Below are positions 1-12,167 of a stretch of 64,000 nucleotides of DNA, piece after piece. Each line of letters begins with the position of its first letter. The first letter of the stretch is position 1. A program made the translations under genes and the position numbers. The notes below the pieces were generated by a model that saw only the letters and a list, made by a program, of their open reading frames with translations, was not told where the DNA came from and did no database searches. The stretch comes from Stercorarius parasiticus (lineage: Eukaryota > Chordata > Aves > Charadriiformes > Stercorariidae): the NCBI GenBank assembly GCA_013396915.1, contig VWZL01000443.1, positions 63,921-127,920 of the forward strand, given 5' to 3'.

Positions 1-933
1 AGCCAGTACTGCTTCACATGGTAAAAAAAACCAAACAAGAATACATATCCTAATCCTGTTCTGAATTAAATTGAGGGAAGTTTTGCTTTGACTGGTGATG
101 ACTGAAGAACAAGGTCTTTGCAAAACAACGATCAGGTTGTGCACCACACTGAAGGAATTAATTACATCACCACTAATTTTAGTGTGGGAGAGGTTCAGTT
201 CAAAGTAGTATCAGCAGGTGATTTTTTCAAATCACCATTTTCTCTGATTTTCTCTTTGACTTGGAAGAGCCACTGCTGTGAACAGGCAGGCAGAGAAGAT
301 GGAGGAGGAAAAAGTGCTTGAGGGAGATGACTGACAATGATTTTCATTTTTCTCTTCACAGGAAAAACACACTTTGGATCCTTGTTATGGTGAAAGACCA
401 ATCTAATCTGAACTGAAGATATTTCTATTCTAAAATTTCCAACTGAACCCCAATTTATGAAAGTCGTAATTCTGAAAAAGATAAACATTTTTTAACTATT
501 TAAACCATTAGAAGATTGTAAATAGGTACAATCGCATGTGTTTGCATTCTGTGTTTATATATGTATATAGTATTTCTAATGAATGTCCTGAATATTTGTA
601 TAAAAATACTAACATAATGTCAAAATTATAAAGCTGCAATGACATTTATCATCCCTAAAGTTATATATTAGACCTAAACCTATTTGTTTTTATGTTTCTT
701 ATAGGAGAAAATGAATGGTTTTGAAATGCTTCAGTTTTGACAAAAATGCATTTAAAGCAGTGGTGAAAAACTCTTCTGACCTTTCAGGGAGGCCTTAAAA
801 ATTTTGTATTTCTCTGTTGATAGGAGACAGTGTAAAAAAACTAAAGAACACATGTCAGAGCAAGAACTGAAGTTTGGCAGGAGAAGTGCTGAACTTCACA
901 CACTCAATACCTCCCAGGAATCGGCTGGGAGCC
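1..933. other. AT-rich non-coding stretch, no gene seen
   Basis: I see no coding frame with protein-like composition, no RNA gene and no recognisable repeat. Open frames here are under 100 codons, are rich in Ser, Phe, His and Cys, and overlap on both strands, as chance frames do in AT-rich DNA. Confidence 0.6.
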
Positions 934-988
934 CACTGAAGTCAATGGGAATTTTTGACTGGCTTCAATGTGCATTGGATCAAATCCA
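934..988. repeat. Relic of an ancient amniote palindromic repeat
   Basis: The stretch contains ACTGAAGTCAATGGGAATTT followed by GGCTTCAATG and then GGATCAAATCC. This is the order of a short imperfect palindromic family known from reptile and bird genomes, with inverted 'TGAAGTCAATGGGA' halves around a T-rich middle and then a GGATCAGGCCC-like end. The second half is degraded. Family recognition is from memory of that consensus and no alignment was run. Confidence 0.45.
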
Positions 989-2088
989 AGAGGGTTCTAT
1001 TCAGCAAAATACTTTGGTGGATTTTACTTCAGGCATGAGCTTAATGACACTTCAGGAGGTATTTAAAAGTCATGCATACGTGTATTTTTTTGAATGCACA
1101 CTTGCATTTCTTTGATTCATTAAGATCTCTACTGTGTGAGTTGTTGCACTGTAATAATAAGAAAAATCTTGAAGCAGTCGTCTTTAGTTGTCTAAATGCA
1201 CAAAGAAATCAAAGTTCAAGAGGAGATGCTGGGCTACACTTCTCAAAGGAACCACAAAAAAAAGACAACTATTTCAGAATGGGAAGTGAGAAAAAGCAGA
1301 CATTATAACCAGGGGGTTTTCCAAGTTTTAAATATGAAGTTAAATTTACACTGTGGTAGGACTGAAAGATCAAAGCTCAAGGTGATGTAAATTGGCATAT
1401 CAATCACTCAGATTAAAGGTTTGGTTCATAGTGTCCCTGCCCCAGAAGGGAAAAGAAATGCGACACTGCATTTAATAAAAATTTTCATTTCTGGATTCTA
1501 GTCACTCCCATGCCAGTGACCACTTCGCCTACAGTAGTGCTATTCGTAAGTGAGAAATAGATTATGGTTTTTTATTTTAAAAATAGGAGTAGAAGAACTG
1601 CTTAAATACCTATAGAAATTAAAATGCAGCCAAAAATGCAGCCCTACAGACTGCAGCAGCTAGGAGCTATTGAAATAAGATCAAAATTTTCAAAGAGAAC
1701 ATTTCTTTTTTTACATTAAAGAAAAGATATTCTTGGGGTGAGGGCGAGAAAAGTAGATATGAAGTGGGTAATAAGTCAAAATGGGTTAGAAGCTAAATCC
1801 CAAATTTGGATTTCAAATCCGAAATCAGAATTCAAATCTCATTGTATAGGCTGAAATCTGAGGCCTGAAGACACAGCATCTGAGAAAGTCTGGATTTGCA
1901 TTTAGTACTAGAAGTGATATTTTGAAAAGGTATTTTTCATTAGCTTTTAGCAAGGGTGATTCTTCATGTCTCAATAAATTGGGCCCCTTAAGTTGGTATA
2001 TTGTACTTCTGTGGTTTTTTTAGCCATTTTACAGTGATTCAGCTATGTGGACCTGACTTACTGTTCTGATGCAGACTTGTTTGATACG
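989..2088. other. AT-rich non-coding stretch, no gene seen
   Basis: No supported gene or repeat. Short overlapping open frames near 1,072-1,390 have chance-like composition and no start or splice context. Confidence 0.55.
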
Positions 2089-2260
2089 CACTGCCCAGGG
2101 AAACTGTGGATGCCGCAACCCCGGAGGTGTTCAAGGCCAGGCTGGATGGGGCTTTGAGCAGCCTGGTCTAGTGGGAGGTGTCCCTGCCCATGGCAGGGGA
2201 GTTGGAAATAGGTGATCTTTAAGGTCCCTTCCAACTCTAACCATTCTATGATTCTATGAT
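2089..2260 (+). mobile_element. CR1 LINE, 5'-truncated 3' end
   Basis: This is a CR1 non-LTR retrotransposon fragment that carries only the last part of the element. It begins in the end of the reverse-transcriptase ORF (TGCCCAGGG, then GGAGGTGTTCAAGGCCAGGC, matching the usual CR1 'LEVFKARLD' coding end). It continues through GGCAGGGGAGTTGGA and AAGGTCCCTTCCAACTC, and ends in the typical CR1 tail of two ATTCTATGAT octamer-like units. The sense strand is plus. Heavy 5' truncation is normal for CR1. Several differences from the usual consensus suggest a moderately old copy that cannot move. Confidence 0.93.
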
Positions 2261-5200
2261 AATCACAAATATATATACTAGGTTCTTTTAATACCACATG
2301 AGAGAGTCCTGTAAGTGTAGTCACCACGTTAGCATCCTGCTTATCTAGCAATCAAAACATTTGTGCAATTTTATCACAGCACTCAAAATGAGTCACTGGC
2401 CACCCCTGGGAGATGCTTCCATCAGATGCATTGTCATTTTCTGGAATGACAATCCAGCAGTGTGAAACCTGAGAAACAATAAACCCCTAATAAGGGTAAT
2501 CAGAAAGCCCAGCCCTCGCAGGCCCATGTTCTGAGGTCAAGTGACTCATGTAAAAGTAATCCAGGCCAGTCATGAGACAAAGTTTTTGTAGCCACATCAG
2601 CTTTTCAGCATTTACTGCAGCTCCCAAGTCTGCCTTGTGCTCATTGTGTTATTCAACAGATTTATTAATGCATTGTTCTGAGTTTTAAATTACAGCCCTT
2701 AGTGATCGTGTTCATACAGATCTCCCAGTGTCAGGCAGCAGAGAAGTCTTAGGAGCAGAAATGAGCGAATACAGTCTCTGCTCTCTGCAGGATACTGCTC
2801 ACTTAACTCTATTTTAAGATTAAAACTTTCTATGAAGTTAGCTAGTTTCTCCCTTTTATTTTCCGTTTCACAAGGCTGTACTGCAGTTCTGGCATGTGAC
2901 TTTTAACCTCAGGAAACAACCTGCCAGACCGCTGTGGGGATCGAGACATTCTTCCAGGCTGGGTTTCTGCCTTGCTTGCTTTTACCTCAAACCATTTCCT
3001 AAACTTGAATGTTCTTGTTGAAAGGTTTAGCTCTAAAGCATGAGCTGAGCTCTTTACCTCAGGGATTCCAAACCAGGAATTTTAATCATGTTGATTATAT
3101 CAGATTTCATTTAGGAAGAGCACTGGGTCTTACTTCTTACTCCTGTATTTAACCATGGCAGCTTAAGACATGAATGGCTTCATCCGTCCATGCTTTCTCT
3201 CTGCTTCTCCTGCTTGTGGTAGCAAGGGAAGCATGGCTGGTTGTCTGTTAGGTGGTGACTTTACCACTGTCGATCACAGCCCTGTGTGTTTAAACTGTTG
3301 AGGAAGTTGCATGCACAGTATGAGACTGGGAAAGCTCGGGCACGGATGTATAATCCCCCTGCTGTTCCTTTTCTGGGGGACCACTGTGACTTGCACTGCT
3401 GCAGATGAATCACCACTGCTTGACACTCAGAACCCTTTGAGCTGTATTTATTTAAAGAGGCTGAATAAAAGTAAGGATACCAATAGTTCCCCCAGGGAAA
3501 AACCTATAAGCAATAGTAAATAACCGATATCTGGTCCTCTCCTTAGGTCGTACACATAAATCCACAGACTGCCAGTGGCAGTACTGCACCAGATCAAGGG
3601 TGAGTGGCATGTGGACTTTTGTACTGGAAATAAATTAATTTGCAGATGTCCATTGGTGACACAGGGTAGTTTGGGCATCATTAGGGCAGCTACTTCTCTG
3701 TCCTTCACGTACAAGAGAGCATGGCAGCCACCTTCTCAGGGCACAGTGACTGCAGCCACTGAACTAACCTTTCAGCTGTTGCTGGCCTTTCCAGAACAAC
3801 CCTGAAGCACCAGGAGAGGGACACCAGGAGGTTTCCTATCCTGTGAGAAAGGAGAAAGGGGATTTTCATCTCTGTGACCATGGAGTTGCAAATTTTGAAA
3901 GCACAGCAGTTACTAGTACTAGTTACTAGTACTTTCTTTAATGAATAAATGAATAATGGTCAAAGAAAAGCAGGAGAGGAAGCAGCATTCATACCTCAAC
4001 TGATGTGCTGTGTCTTTCAGATAGTCATCATACTGGACTTCCTCATCCCACAGAAATGTGACTTGGAAACTTTACCAAACCTCCTAATTGGTGCACTTTT
4101 GGGAAATAATGCTTCAACTGGGCACAGCATAGAAAGAAGGAATGAGGAGGCTTTCAATGACAACTCTTCTCAAGAAAGAACTTTTACTGGGTTTTACCAG
4201 TTTCATTGGCTCCGAGACATGAGGTGCAGGAAAGTTTTCCATCTACTAGAAGCAGAATTTTTGTGATCAAGGCATTTTCATTTCACATACTAAGTTTAAG
4301 ATGTAAAAGATGCCACCGGTACAGGTGGTTGTGTATTTACAAGGAGTGAGATGTGTCTTTAATTTAGGGATTAAACCTGGGTTTGTTCTTCCTTGGTCCA
4401 TCTGTAGATTAAAATACTTCTCTCATATATCTGTGAGTGGTATCTTTTAGGGCTTAGGCCTTTTATGTGAAAATAGTATTTGGACTTGGAATGGAGGACT
4501 ACAGTCTGGCTTTAGCTTAGGTAACACTAAATCAGTCACAAAAATCACCGTCCCAAATAGTTAGTGTCCAACATTCATTATTTTGGCTGCTGCATGGGCT
4601 CAGAGAGCACTGTTAGCCATGACTGTCCCTGCCCAGCCTACCCCGGGGCTTTTCCCATGCTGCCCATGGCCCAGGATCCCATTTCAGCTCCTTCCTGAGC
4701 TATGTTGCAGGTGGCTATTTTAAATTGTTTGGATTTCACGGGGCGATCCCTGACCTGACTCAACTCATCCCCCTGCCTTCATTAGATGATCACTAGATCG
4801 TCAATGGGACCTGTCTCTGTCACTAGCCCAGCCTTCCTCAGGTGCCACAGGCTGGTTCCTCCTTGGCAAGGCCATGGCCAGTGTTGGGGTCACCTGCAGC
4901 CCACAGCTTCTCTCTATATTCCTGCTCCCAGAAGGTCTGACTTTTTACTGACCCAAGGCCAGATGGTTTCGCCGACTTTTCTGTGCTCACTGGTATTCTC
5001 TATCAGTCTCCATAAAACTGAGTAGGCCTCGCGTTGAGATTTTGGTAAGACTGTCTTTACAATTATGAGTGGAAAGGCATAGGTTATGTTTAATTCTGCA
5101 CGGTTCACTGATACACGTGTCTTTTTACCTCAAGAAGAAAAGAATCTATATCTATAAAATGACATTTAAGCATACTTTCCAAGCACCAAATTATCTTTTT

Positions 5201-5998
5201 CCTCATTATGGTCATTCTACAGTACCTTTTCAAAATCTGAAGCTAGCTTCAAAATGTCTCAGTTTTAGGAGTTTTGCACACACCTGGTGTGCAACTTTGA
5301 AAGGCACTACTTCCCTGCTTTAAGCTGAGGTTATAACACAACTAAGAAACAGCCTGTGTTCAAGAAAACCAAAGAACCATTGTATTTCAAAGGAAATTTG
5401 AAAAGCAATCACCCTGCAAGCTCTATAGCAACACTTACATGAAAACTGAGAAAAGCTCTTTCAGATTTTTCTTTCATCACACTTAACAACATGGTTAAAT
5501 ATGGGATTGCCAAAACTAAATTAAGGAGTCTTGATGGTACTTATCACACAAGGAACAGCTTGAAATTCACAGCACCTGGAGGCTGTTGTTTTCATGCTGT
5601 TTTGTAAATGACACCATGGGAAAGTGCTAAGCTATCTTCTAGAAATGGAGCTGGGTAAGGAACTATTTGGAATTAATTTGAAAAAATGTTACTGGCAGTG
5701 GGTGATCGGTTAATCAATGGGATTTTCTTGCAGAGCTGTATAACTTGGGAAATACCTGTGCTGAAGTCACAACACAAACTGCTATGCAACATTTAAATAT
5801 CCTAGCTAGTGCTAGAAATTTAGAGCTGGGATCAATCTATCTGTAACCCTACTGTGGGCAAACTGTAGTTGCTTTTTTGGCAGGTCAGTTACCCAGCCCA
5901 GTGTTGCCATGGTCTGCTTATTACCTGCCCATAACCCCCCGAATTTAAACGCTACTTCTCTGTCACAATCATTTTGTGATTTCAGTCCTTAGTGTCCT
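2261..5998. other. Non-coding stretch, no gene seen
   Basis: No supported gene. The 105-codon plus-strand frame at 3,949-4,266 is the best-looking one, with a pyrimidine run ending in TTTCAG just inside it, but I recognise no family and it is within the length expected by chance. A perfect 13-bp tandem duplication at 3,908-3,933 is listed separately. Confidence 0.5.
3908..3933. repeat. Perfect 13-bp tandem duplication
   Basis: The unit AGTTACTAGTACT occurs twice in a row without mismatch. The unit itself contains overlapping ACTAGT palindromes. This is most simply replication slippage. Confidence 0.9.
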
Positions 5999-6103
5999 TG
6001 GCCCAAATTTGGTTCCCAAATGTACAAGTGCAACTCTACAACACATTAGCTGAAATCAATTAAGTCTCTTGCAGTTTATAGCAACTGAAAGTTGAATTTG
6101 ACC
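5999..6103. repeat. Probable relic palindromic amniote repeat
   Basis: The left end TGGCCCAAATTTGG and the right end GTTGAATTTGACC are imperfect inverted repeats of each other. The middle contains GCAACTCTAC and TGAAATCAATTAAG. This matches the layout of a MITE-like amniote family with GGCCCAAATTC ends around a 'CATTGACTTCAATGG' core. The core is badly decayed, so the assignment is tentative. Confidence 0.35.
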
Positions 6104-8096
6104 AATATACTCTGCTGACCCTCTAAATGCCGGTATCTTTACTGATCAAATGCAGTGCTGCTGTGCTAGTTTGAGCCAGCAGAGAATTTAGCTACGTATC
6201 AGAAAATCAATTAAGTGAAGCCTTCAAACAAGCTGAGCTAGCCTCTCAGCTTAACAAGCACATGGAAACATGTATCAACACTATTATAATAATCATGAAA
6301 AAGTATGAAAGTGGATCTGAAGCTACATCTGTTGTATATGTACACTATTACTTTGGGAATAGAGAGGAATCTTTGTATAAGACCACATTCTTCTAAACAA
6401 ATTAATTTAACTCCAGGGACTACCATATGAAAAAGATCTACCACATTATGATGTGTCTCGCTGATGTGACAGCTTTGAGACTCTGGATTAATCAGGCCTC
6501 TTTGACTCTTTTTTGCTGAATGATTAATATACAACAGAGGAATATTTAGATATCTGAGACTAGACATATAGGAATAGGAACATGTAGGCTTGCCTGAAAA
6601 GTAAAAATATGCATACTCCCGTTTTAAAGATGACAAACATCTTGCCAGAGGCAGATATCTCAGGATAAGGGGAAAGTTAGGGAGTACATGAGTCTGCTCA
6701 GATTTAAATTAGGAGCAGCCGTAGTGAAGTGTAAAGTCATTAAGTGCAGTATCAGGCTCAGAATCTCCAATTATCTCACACCATCACTCAAAGGGTGGTA
6801 TCTTATTCAGTGAAGCCTATTGCAACCCTTGTATTGCTCTTCAGCTAGCAGCTTCCATCTTTAGCTCACATGCTAAATGTTAGTCTTTTTATAATAAATA
6901 TATTTTCTTTGTACTGAGAGCAAAGGAGGAGGAGGAGGAGATTTTCCCTCAGAGGGTGAGTGACAGTAATGCTTTGGTTGATTGAATGGTGTTTCAGGAA
7001 GGGGTTGAGAAAGCCTTGAGAGGCTTTTGCTATAGTGCTTCCTGAGATTAGATTTACTGTACTCTTCTGACTGCAGATATTTATTATACAGAAAGTCCAG
7101 CAAAACCCAAATCCAACTAAATAAAGTCTTTTGCTAGTCAGTGCCTGGCTCATTATCTGTTTATTAGCTACCTCCCTGGTGCTCTGCATTTCTAAATGGC
7201 TGTTTGCAACTAAAGAACTGACTCTTAACGTCCAGAGAATGAGGATGGTGTAGGACAAAGATGTCTCACTTGGGTGGCTTAGGTTCTGGGCAAAGGTCCT
7301 ATGGTAGAAGACAGAGCTGCCTATGTAATTTCTGTTGCAAGAGGCTGCCAACTGCAACATGGATATCCAGTGATTTATTCTTTTCCTCTTCTCTCCTGCC
7401 AGGATTATAGTCTCAGCTGATGAAGTGATAGTTATGTACATAACTAGATCTTCATATTCACCCTTCTTCTATGGCCTGTTTCTGTATGTGGTGAAGTCAA
7501 AGGGAAAGTTTCCACTGAATTCATTGATGCAGAATGAAGCCTTCGGTGGGGTTTTTTGAGGTGGGGTTTTTTGTTGTTTTTTTAAAAATATATATAGCAG
7601 AGATGCTGGTCTTCAGATGTGCTAAGTCAGAGCAAGGTTTCCCTCTTTCTTTTCTTTCATGAAATGTTACGACAAAGCTAACAAATCGAGGAGGAATATT
7701 TTCTTCCAGCATATCCAAGACACATCAGAGTGTAAAGGATGTGAAATAGAAAATTGGTATAGAAATGAGTAAACTGATAATGTGATTATAGCGTACATTT
7801 CTCAAAGAAAAACAGCTGGTGAATTTCATACGGAGTCCCCTCCATGCCGTGAAATAGCAAAACAACACATTCCAACAGTAAGATAAAGCTAAGGACTTTC
7901 AGAGTGGCAGCCTATATAATGTACTCAAAGGATCTTGCTGTTGATTCAGAAAATCCTGTGTGACCAAAATCTTGGGCTCTCCCTTCTGGTTGTAGTTTAA
8001 CCCTTTCTAAGAGCAAATTACATGGTAAGAAGATTTGTGAAAAAGACTGAGAAGAATGTATGGCAGACCCAGAGATCAGTCCTGAGGAAAGTCTGC
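6104..8096. other. Non-coding stretch with unusually long chance-like frames
   Basis: Contains minus-strand open frames of 132 codons (6,636-6,238) and 191 codons (7,441-6,866). Neither shows a recognisable domain. The longer one is rich in Ser, Leu and Ile, ends in a Leu run coded by a (GGA)n repeat near 6,926-6,941, and has no splice or polyadenylation context. I treat both as non-coding. The 15-bp tandem at 7,546-7,574 is listed separately. Confidence 0.45.
7546..7574. repeat. 15-bp tandem duplication, G/T-rich
   Basis: The unit GTGGGGTTTTTTGAG is followed directly by GTGGGGTTTTTTG and then a further T-rich run. This is simple slippage-type sequence. Confidence 0.85.
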
Positions 8097-8126
8097 GCCA
8101 TTTGACAGATGGAACTGAGGCCTGCT
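8097..8126 (+). repeat. Possible MIR-like SINE tail fragment
   Basis: CCATTTGACAGATGGAACTG followed by AGGCC resembles the 'CATTTTACAGATGGGGAAACTGAGGC' motif near the 3' end of MIR/CORE-SINE elements found across amniotes. Only about 30 bp is recognisable before a T run at about 8,128-8,141, so this is a weak call. Confidence 0.35.
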
Positions 8127-8179
8127 GGTTTTTTTTTTTTTAGAAAAAAACACCAAAAAAAGGATATTTAGATTCTCAG

Positions 8180-8222
8180 TTCCCAGCAAAATCAATTTAG
8201 TGGAAGTTAGGCGCCTAAAGTC
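8180..8222. repeat. Relic amniote repeat containing a palindromic GTTAGGCGCCTAA box
   Basis: The order AAATCAATTTAGTGGAAGTT, then AGGCGCCTAAAG, matches an amniote repeat whose consensus runs 'TTGACTTCAATGGAAGTTAGGCACCTAA'. GTTAGGCGCCTAA at 8,206-8,218 is nearly self-complementary. The flanks are too decayed to set firm ends. Confidence 0.35.
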
Positions 8223-10540
8223 CTGTAAAACTCTAGGTCAGAGGGACTGTGCTGTTTCCCTGAGGGTGTGCAACCTAGGATATCTGGGGCCACCTTGAGA
8301 TACTCTCCTGAAAGCAGCTCCTCTGCTCTCACGGCCCTCAGTTGGCATAAAGTGCTTAGTGCTCCTGCAAATCAAAGCCTGGGAGTGGAGAATCAAATCA
8401 GTCTGGGAGCTGATATTTACAAAGACTACGTGCACTGATAATCTGTTGTGGAAAAAAAGTTCGTCTCTGTGGTATATTCAGCATCACAGAAACTATCTAG
8501 GGGAGAGGGAGAATCTTGCTTTTGTCTCTCAGCTCTGCAACTCCTTGATGCTCATTTACTTTCTTATCGTAGTGTCCCACACCTTCAGCATCTGTACTGC
8601 TTTTGCATCTCAGTTTCTGCTTTTCTTCCTTGCTCCTGAACAGTCTGGGTCTTTTTCCATCCCCCTGTTGCCTTGGTCTTGTTAGAGCAGCCACTGAGTC
8701 ATTCTGTCACTGTAGCAGCCCCTGTGTCATGGCAGATGCAATTCCGGGCAAAGTCCAGTTCATCCATCAGGCTCTGTGGAGACCTGAGCAGAGAAGATAG
8801 AGTTTTGTAAGAGTTTTGCTACAAACCACTGAGCAGATACAGACTGAAATATTCAGGGGCCTATAAACTAGTATGCATGGACATCCATCAGGACAAAAAC
8901 AAAGCAGTAGTGGGATGATCCATCTGCCAAATCTGAAGCTCCTGCTCAAAAATCACAGAGGAGACCTAGCAAATACCCTTAGAGTGCTTTAACATGGTGA
9001 TTCCTCTGTTGTTTTATTCCTGAGGAAATTGCTTATTTACTTCTGAAAAACAAGAATGTGAAATGCTTCAATTTAAACAGGTAAAGTTTGGAAGACATGT
9101 GAAGAATTGTAGGAAAGCCTTAACATACAAAGGATAGAAAAAATGCTTCAGTCCTTGCTTTGTGGGGAGGAAGATCTCCAGACTAACACATTTTCAGATT
9201 TCCATGAGTTCTTCTGTTTATCTCTTTTTTTTTTTTTCCCTTTTAGTATTTGTTACGTGTTAAGAAATAAGAATGGGAGAACTACCTGCTGCCCAGTTCA
9301 CGGATACATATGTTAACACATGTATTTGGCATAAAAATAAATAGATCTGCACAGAAGCACACATGTACACTTACCTATATATTCAAGGTAATTTCCATAC
9401 CCAGGTATAACTGTTTGGTATAGTGTTCTGCCTTAAATAGCCTTACTAGAAAGAAACTTATTTGTATCAGTTGCATCTACAGACAGCAATCTTTTTAATG
9501 AAGTAAATGTATCTCTCACAACAGTTAAAGTCAAGTGTGATACTCAAGAGTCTCATTCTCTGCTAACAGTTAAGCATTCTGAAGCAATTTCCAAAACACT
9601 GGCATCTGCAGGAGACTCCTTTCTTGAAGTTAGCTAATGTTTTAGCTCTAATTGGACATTAGAGCATTAGGAATATTTTGTGTTTTAAATGTTCTCATCA
9701 ATATGTTCAATCTCTGACAGGAATATAACACTAGTAAAATTAGAATACTACATCAGCCTGAAAAATGCTTACATCCTTGCTTTGGACAAAGAGAAAAGAA
9801 ACACCCGAAATATTCAGATCATTATGTTATTTTTTCCCATTTTTCCTCACCAGTTCCTACAGTTCTGTTGTTGCTGCTGTTTTTTTACAGGATATTAGCA
9901 AACAGAAAAAGAAATTTAATTTTGTTTATGGTTTTTGGTGCTGTTCTAGGGAAATACATTTTCTATTCTTTCTGTGATGAAGTACTTGCCAGTGAATTCA
10001 AAGTAGGCCTCAATTTCATGGTTATCTCTGTTTTGTAAGAACTGTCTTCAGATTAATGGTCAGCTCAAAAGCTTTTCAAAAATTTCGATGGGCTGTTGGG
10101 ACTATCTCTTCTATCTTTTACTTAATCTGAGCCAGAAAACTTCACTTGGTGCTATGTACAATGCTCTAGGATGAAAACCACATTCTTCTATGCCAAACAT
10201 GATTTAAATTAATTAAAACCCCTGTTATATATTAATGCTGACCAAAACATAGTTGTTCCAAGTGTGTATGGGTCAGCAACTCTTCATTTCTGCCAGTTCA
10301 GCAGTAATTCCATCAGGACTTCTGGCGCGTATTTCTGTCTTCTCTGATGAGCCCTCAGAAACCTCCACAGGGACACACAGGGTTGCATCATACTCATCTC
10401 CCTTCCCAGCATAAGGTCTGGAAGAAAGTTCTTGCTGTCAGTCACCTGCTAGTGAGTGACAGGAAAGTCTTGGTGGCACAGGATTTGAGCAGAATGGTTT
10501 CCAATAACCCACAACCCCTTGTTGTGCTGCTTGTGCTTGT

Positions 10541-10556
10541 GGGGTGGGGCGGGGGG
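10541..10556 (+). other. Short G-quadruplex-capable tract
   Basis: GGGGTGGGGCGGGGGG gives G runs of 4, 4 and 6, enough for a four-run G-quadruplex if the last run is split. No adjacent promoter features are visible. Confidence 0.5.
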
Positions 10557-12142
10557 AAAGAAAAACCAACCTTCTGAAGGAACATCAAAGTGAGAAATGA
10601 CAGACCAGTCTACCAAGTTATTCAAGGTATTTGAATGGGGTTCTGGAAAAAAAGGAGAAAAACAATTATTGACTTCAATATGAAATGTAAATAATTGCTT
10701 CTCAACATGTTATTTTCTGGAAAGGGGGTGGGGGAAAGTTAGTGTTTTTTTTTAAATTTACCTATCACCATAAGCGGCATGGTTCTGGTTACAATATGTA
10801 GTTAACGTTGTTCAAAGCAAAGCTTTCATTTAGAATGAAATTGTATCAGTGATATTATTGACTAAAAAACCTCTCTGCCACTTGATTGAATGCCTTGAAA
10901 CTAATGGTTGAAGTAAAACCATGACTTCATTCTGAAGTCTACTCAAGATTTTTTTTTGTTTTCCGAGATACTCATCCTCATTGTAAAATTACATCAGCTG
11001 GATTGTTATTCCTACGTTAAATTCTAATATGCAGAACAGTGAAGCAAATTTTATTTTCCAAAGATCTTGGAGGTAATCCAATGTATTCATTTTTCCCCAG
11101 TGAAATATTATTTTCAAAAAATGAATAGAAATATTTCTATTGGTCTTCAGTTATGCAAGCAGACTGCCAGATTGCTCTACCTGTGTTCTATTGGTTGAGA
11201 CTTAATTTTTTTTTTTTGTCTCTCTGTAAGTCAGTATTTCTTTGACTTTTAAATGAATAAATAACAAGTTGGCTTGTCCTTCGTTTATTCTCTCCCCCAG
11301 TATCTTAGTGGGTATACCATGTGAGCCAGTAGGAACAGAACATCATTTCTGTACTGAAAATAAATGAAACTTGCAAATTTCTTCTTTGATCTGAAGTGAT
11401 GATCCGTCAATAATCCCAGATAGATACAAGGTAAATGTTTTACCTTGCCTTTGTGCTACTAAATTGAATTCTTTTGGAGGAAAGAAATATTTTTTACACT
11501 TTCTATGCTTTTGTATTCCCAAACATTAACATTTTAAAATTTTATTTGTCGACCTTCTCCTTAAAGAACCAAAAATTTTGGTTACTAATATTCTGTGTTT
11601 CTCACTGTCTTCATTTTCAAGTGATGCAGTTGGTCTGAAAACATGGAAATAATTTCTTGAAGTAGAAGATTCTTTGCTCTGCTGATCTAAGTCATATACA
11701 TTTTGCTACAGGACAAGAGGAGCAGTTAAAAACAAGCTCTTTAATCTACTGGTGGTAGAAAATGTTGAGAACAAAGAAAAGAGCTTGAATTTCATATTTT
11801 GAGGGCATGAGCTTGCACAATCAAAACACAAAGGGCAGCTGGTTGTTAACAGGCAGGTAATGATCTATAATCTTCAAACCTCATGTTCTGCTTTGCATCA
11901 GCCTCTGTGCTTGGAAGAAGAAATAGGAGAAATTTAAGAGTTTGTGGGGGTACCTTGGAAAGAGTGAGCGAAAAAGAAGAGAGAGTAGTTCTGTAGCACA
12001 TTAAGCTCTCATTATGCATGAACAGTTTGTTGAACAGCTGAGATCTCAGGTGAAATGGGGCCTCTCTGATAGTACTTCCTCCCTCTACATCAGAAATGTC
12101 TTGTGCATTGTTAGTGTTCTTTCTCGTCAAATATGTTGGGGG

Positions 12143-12167
12143 TTTTTTGTTGTTTTTTTTTTTTTTT
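12143..12167. repeat. T-rich simple repeat
   Basis: Interrupted T run (TTTTTTGTTG, then about 15 T). No attached retrocopy is recognised on the complementary strand. Confidence 0.8.
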
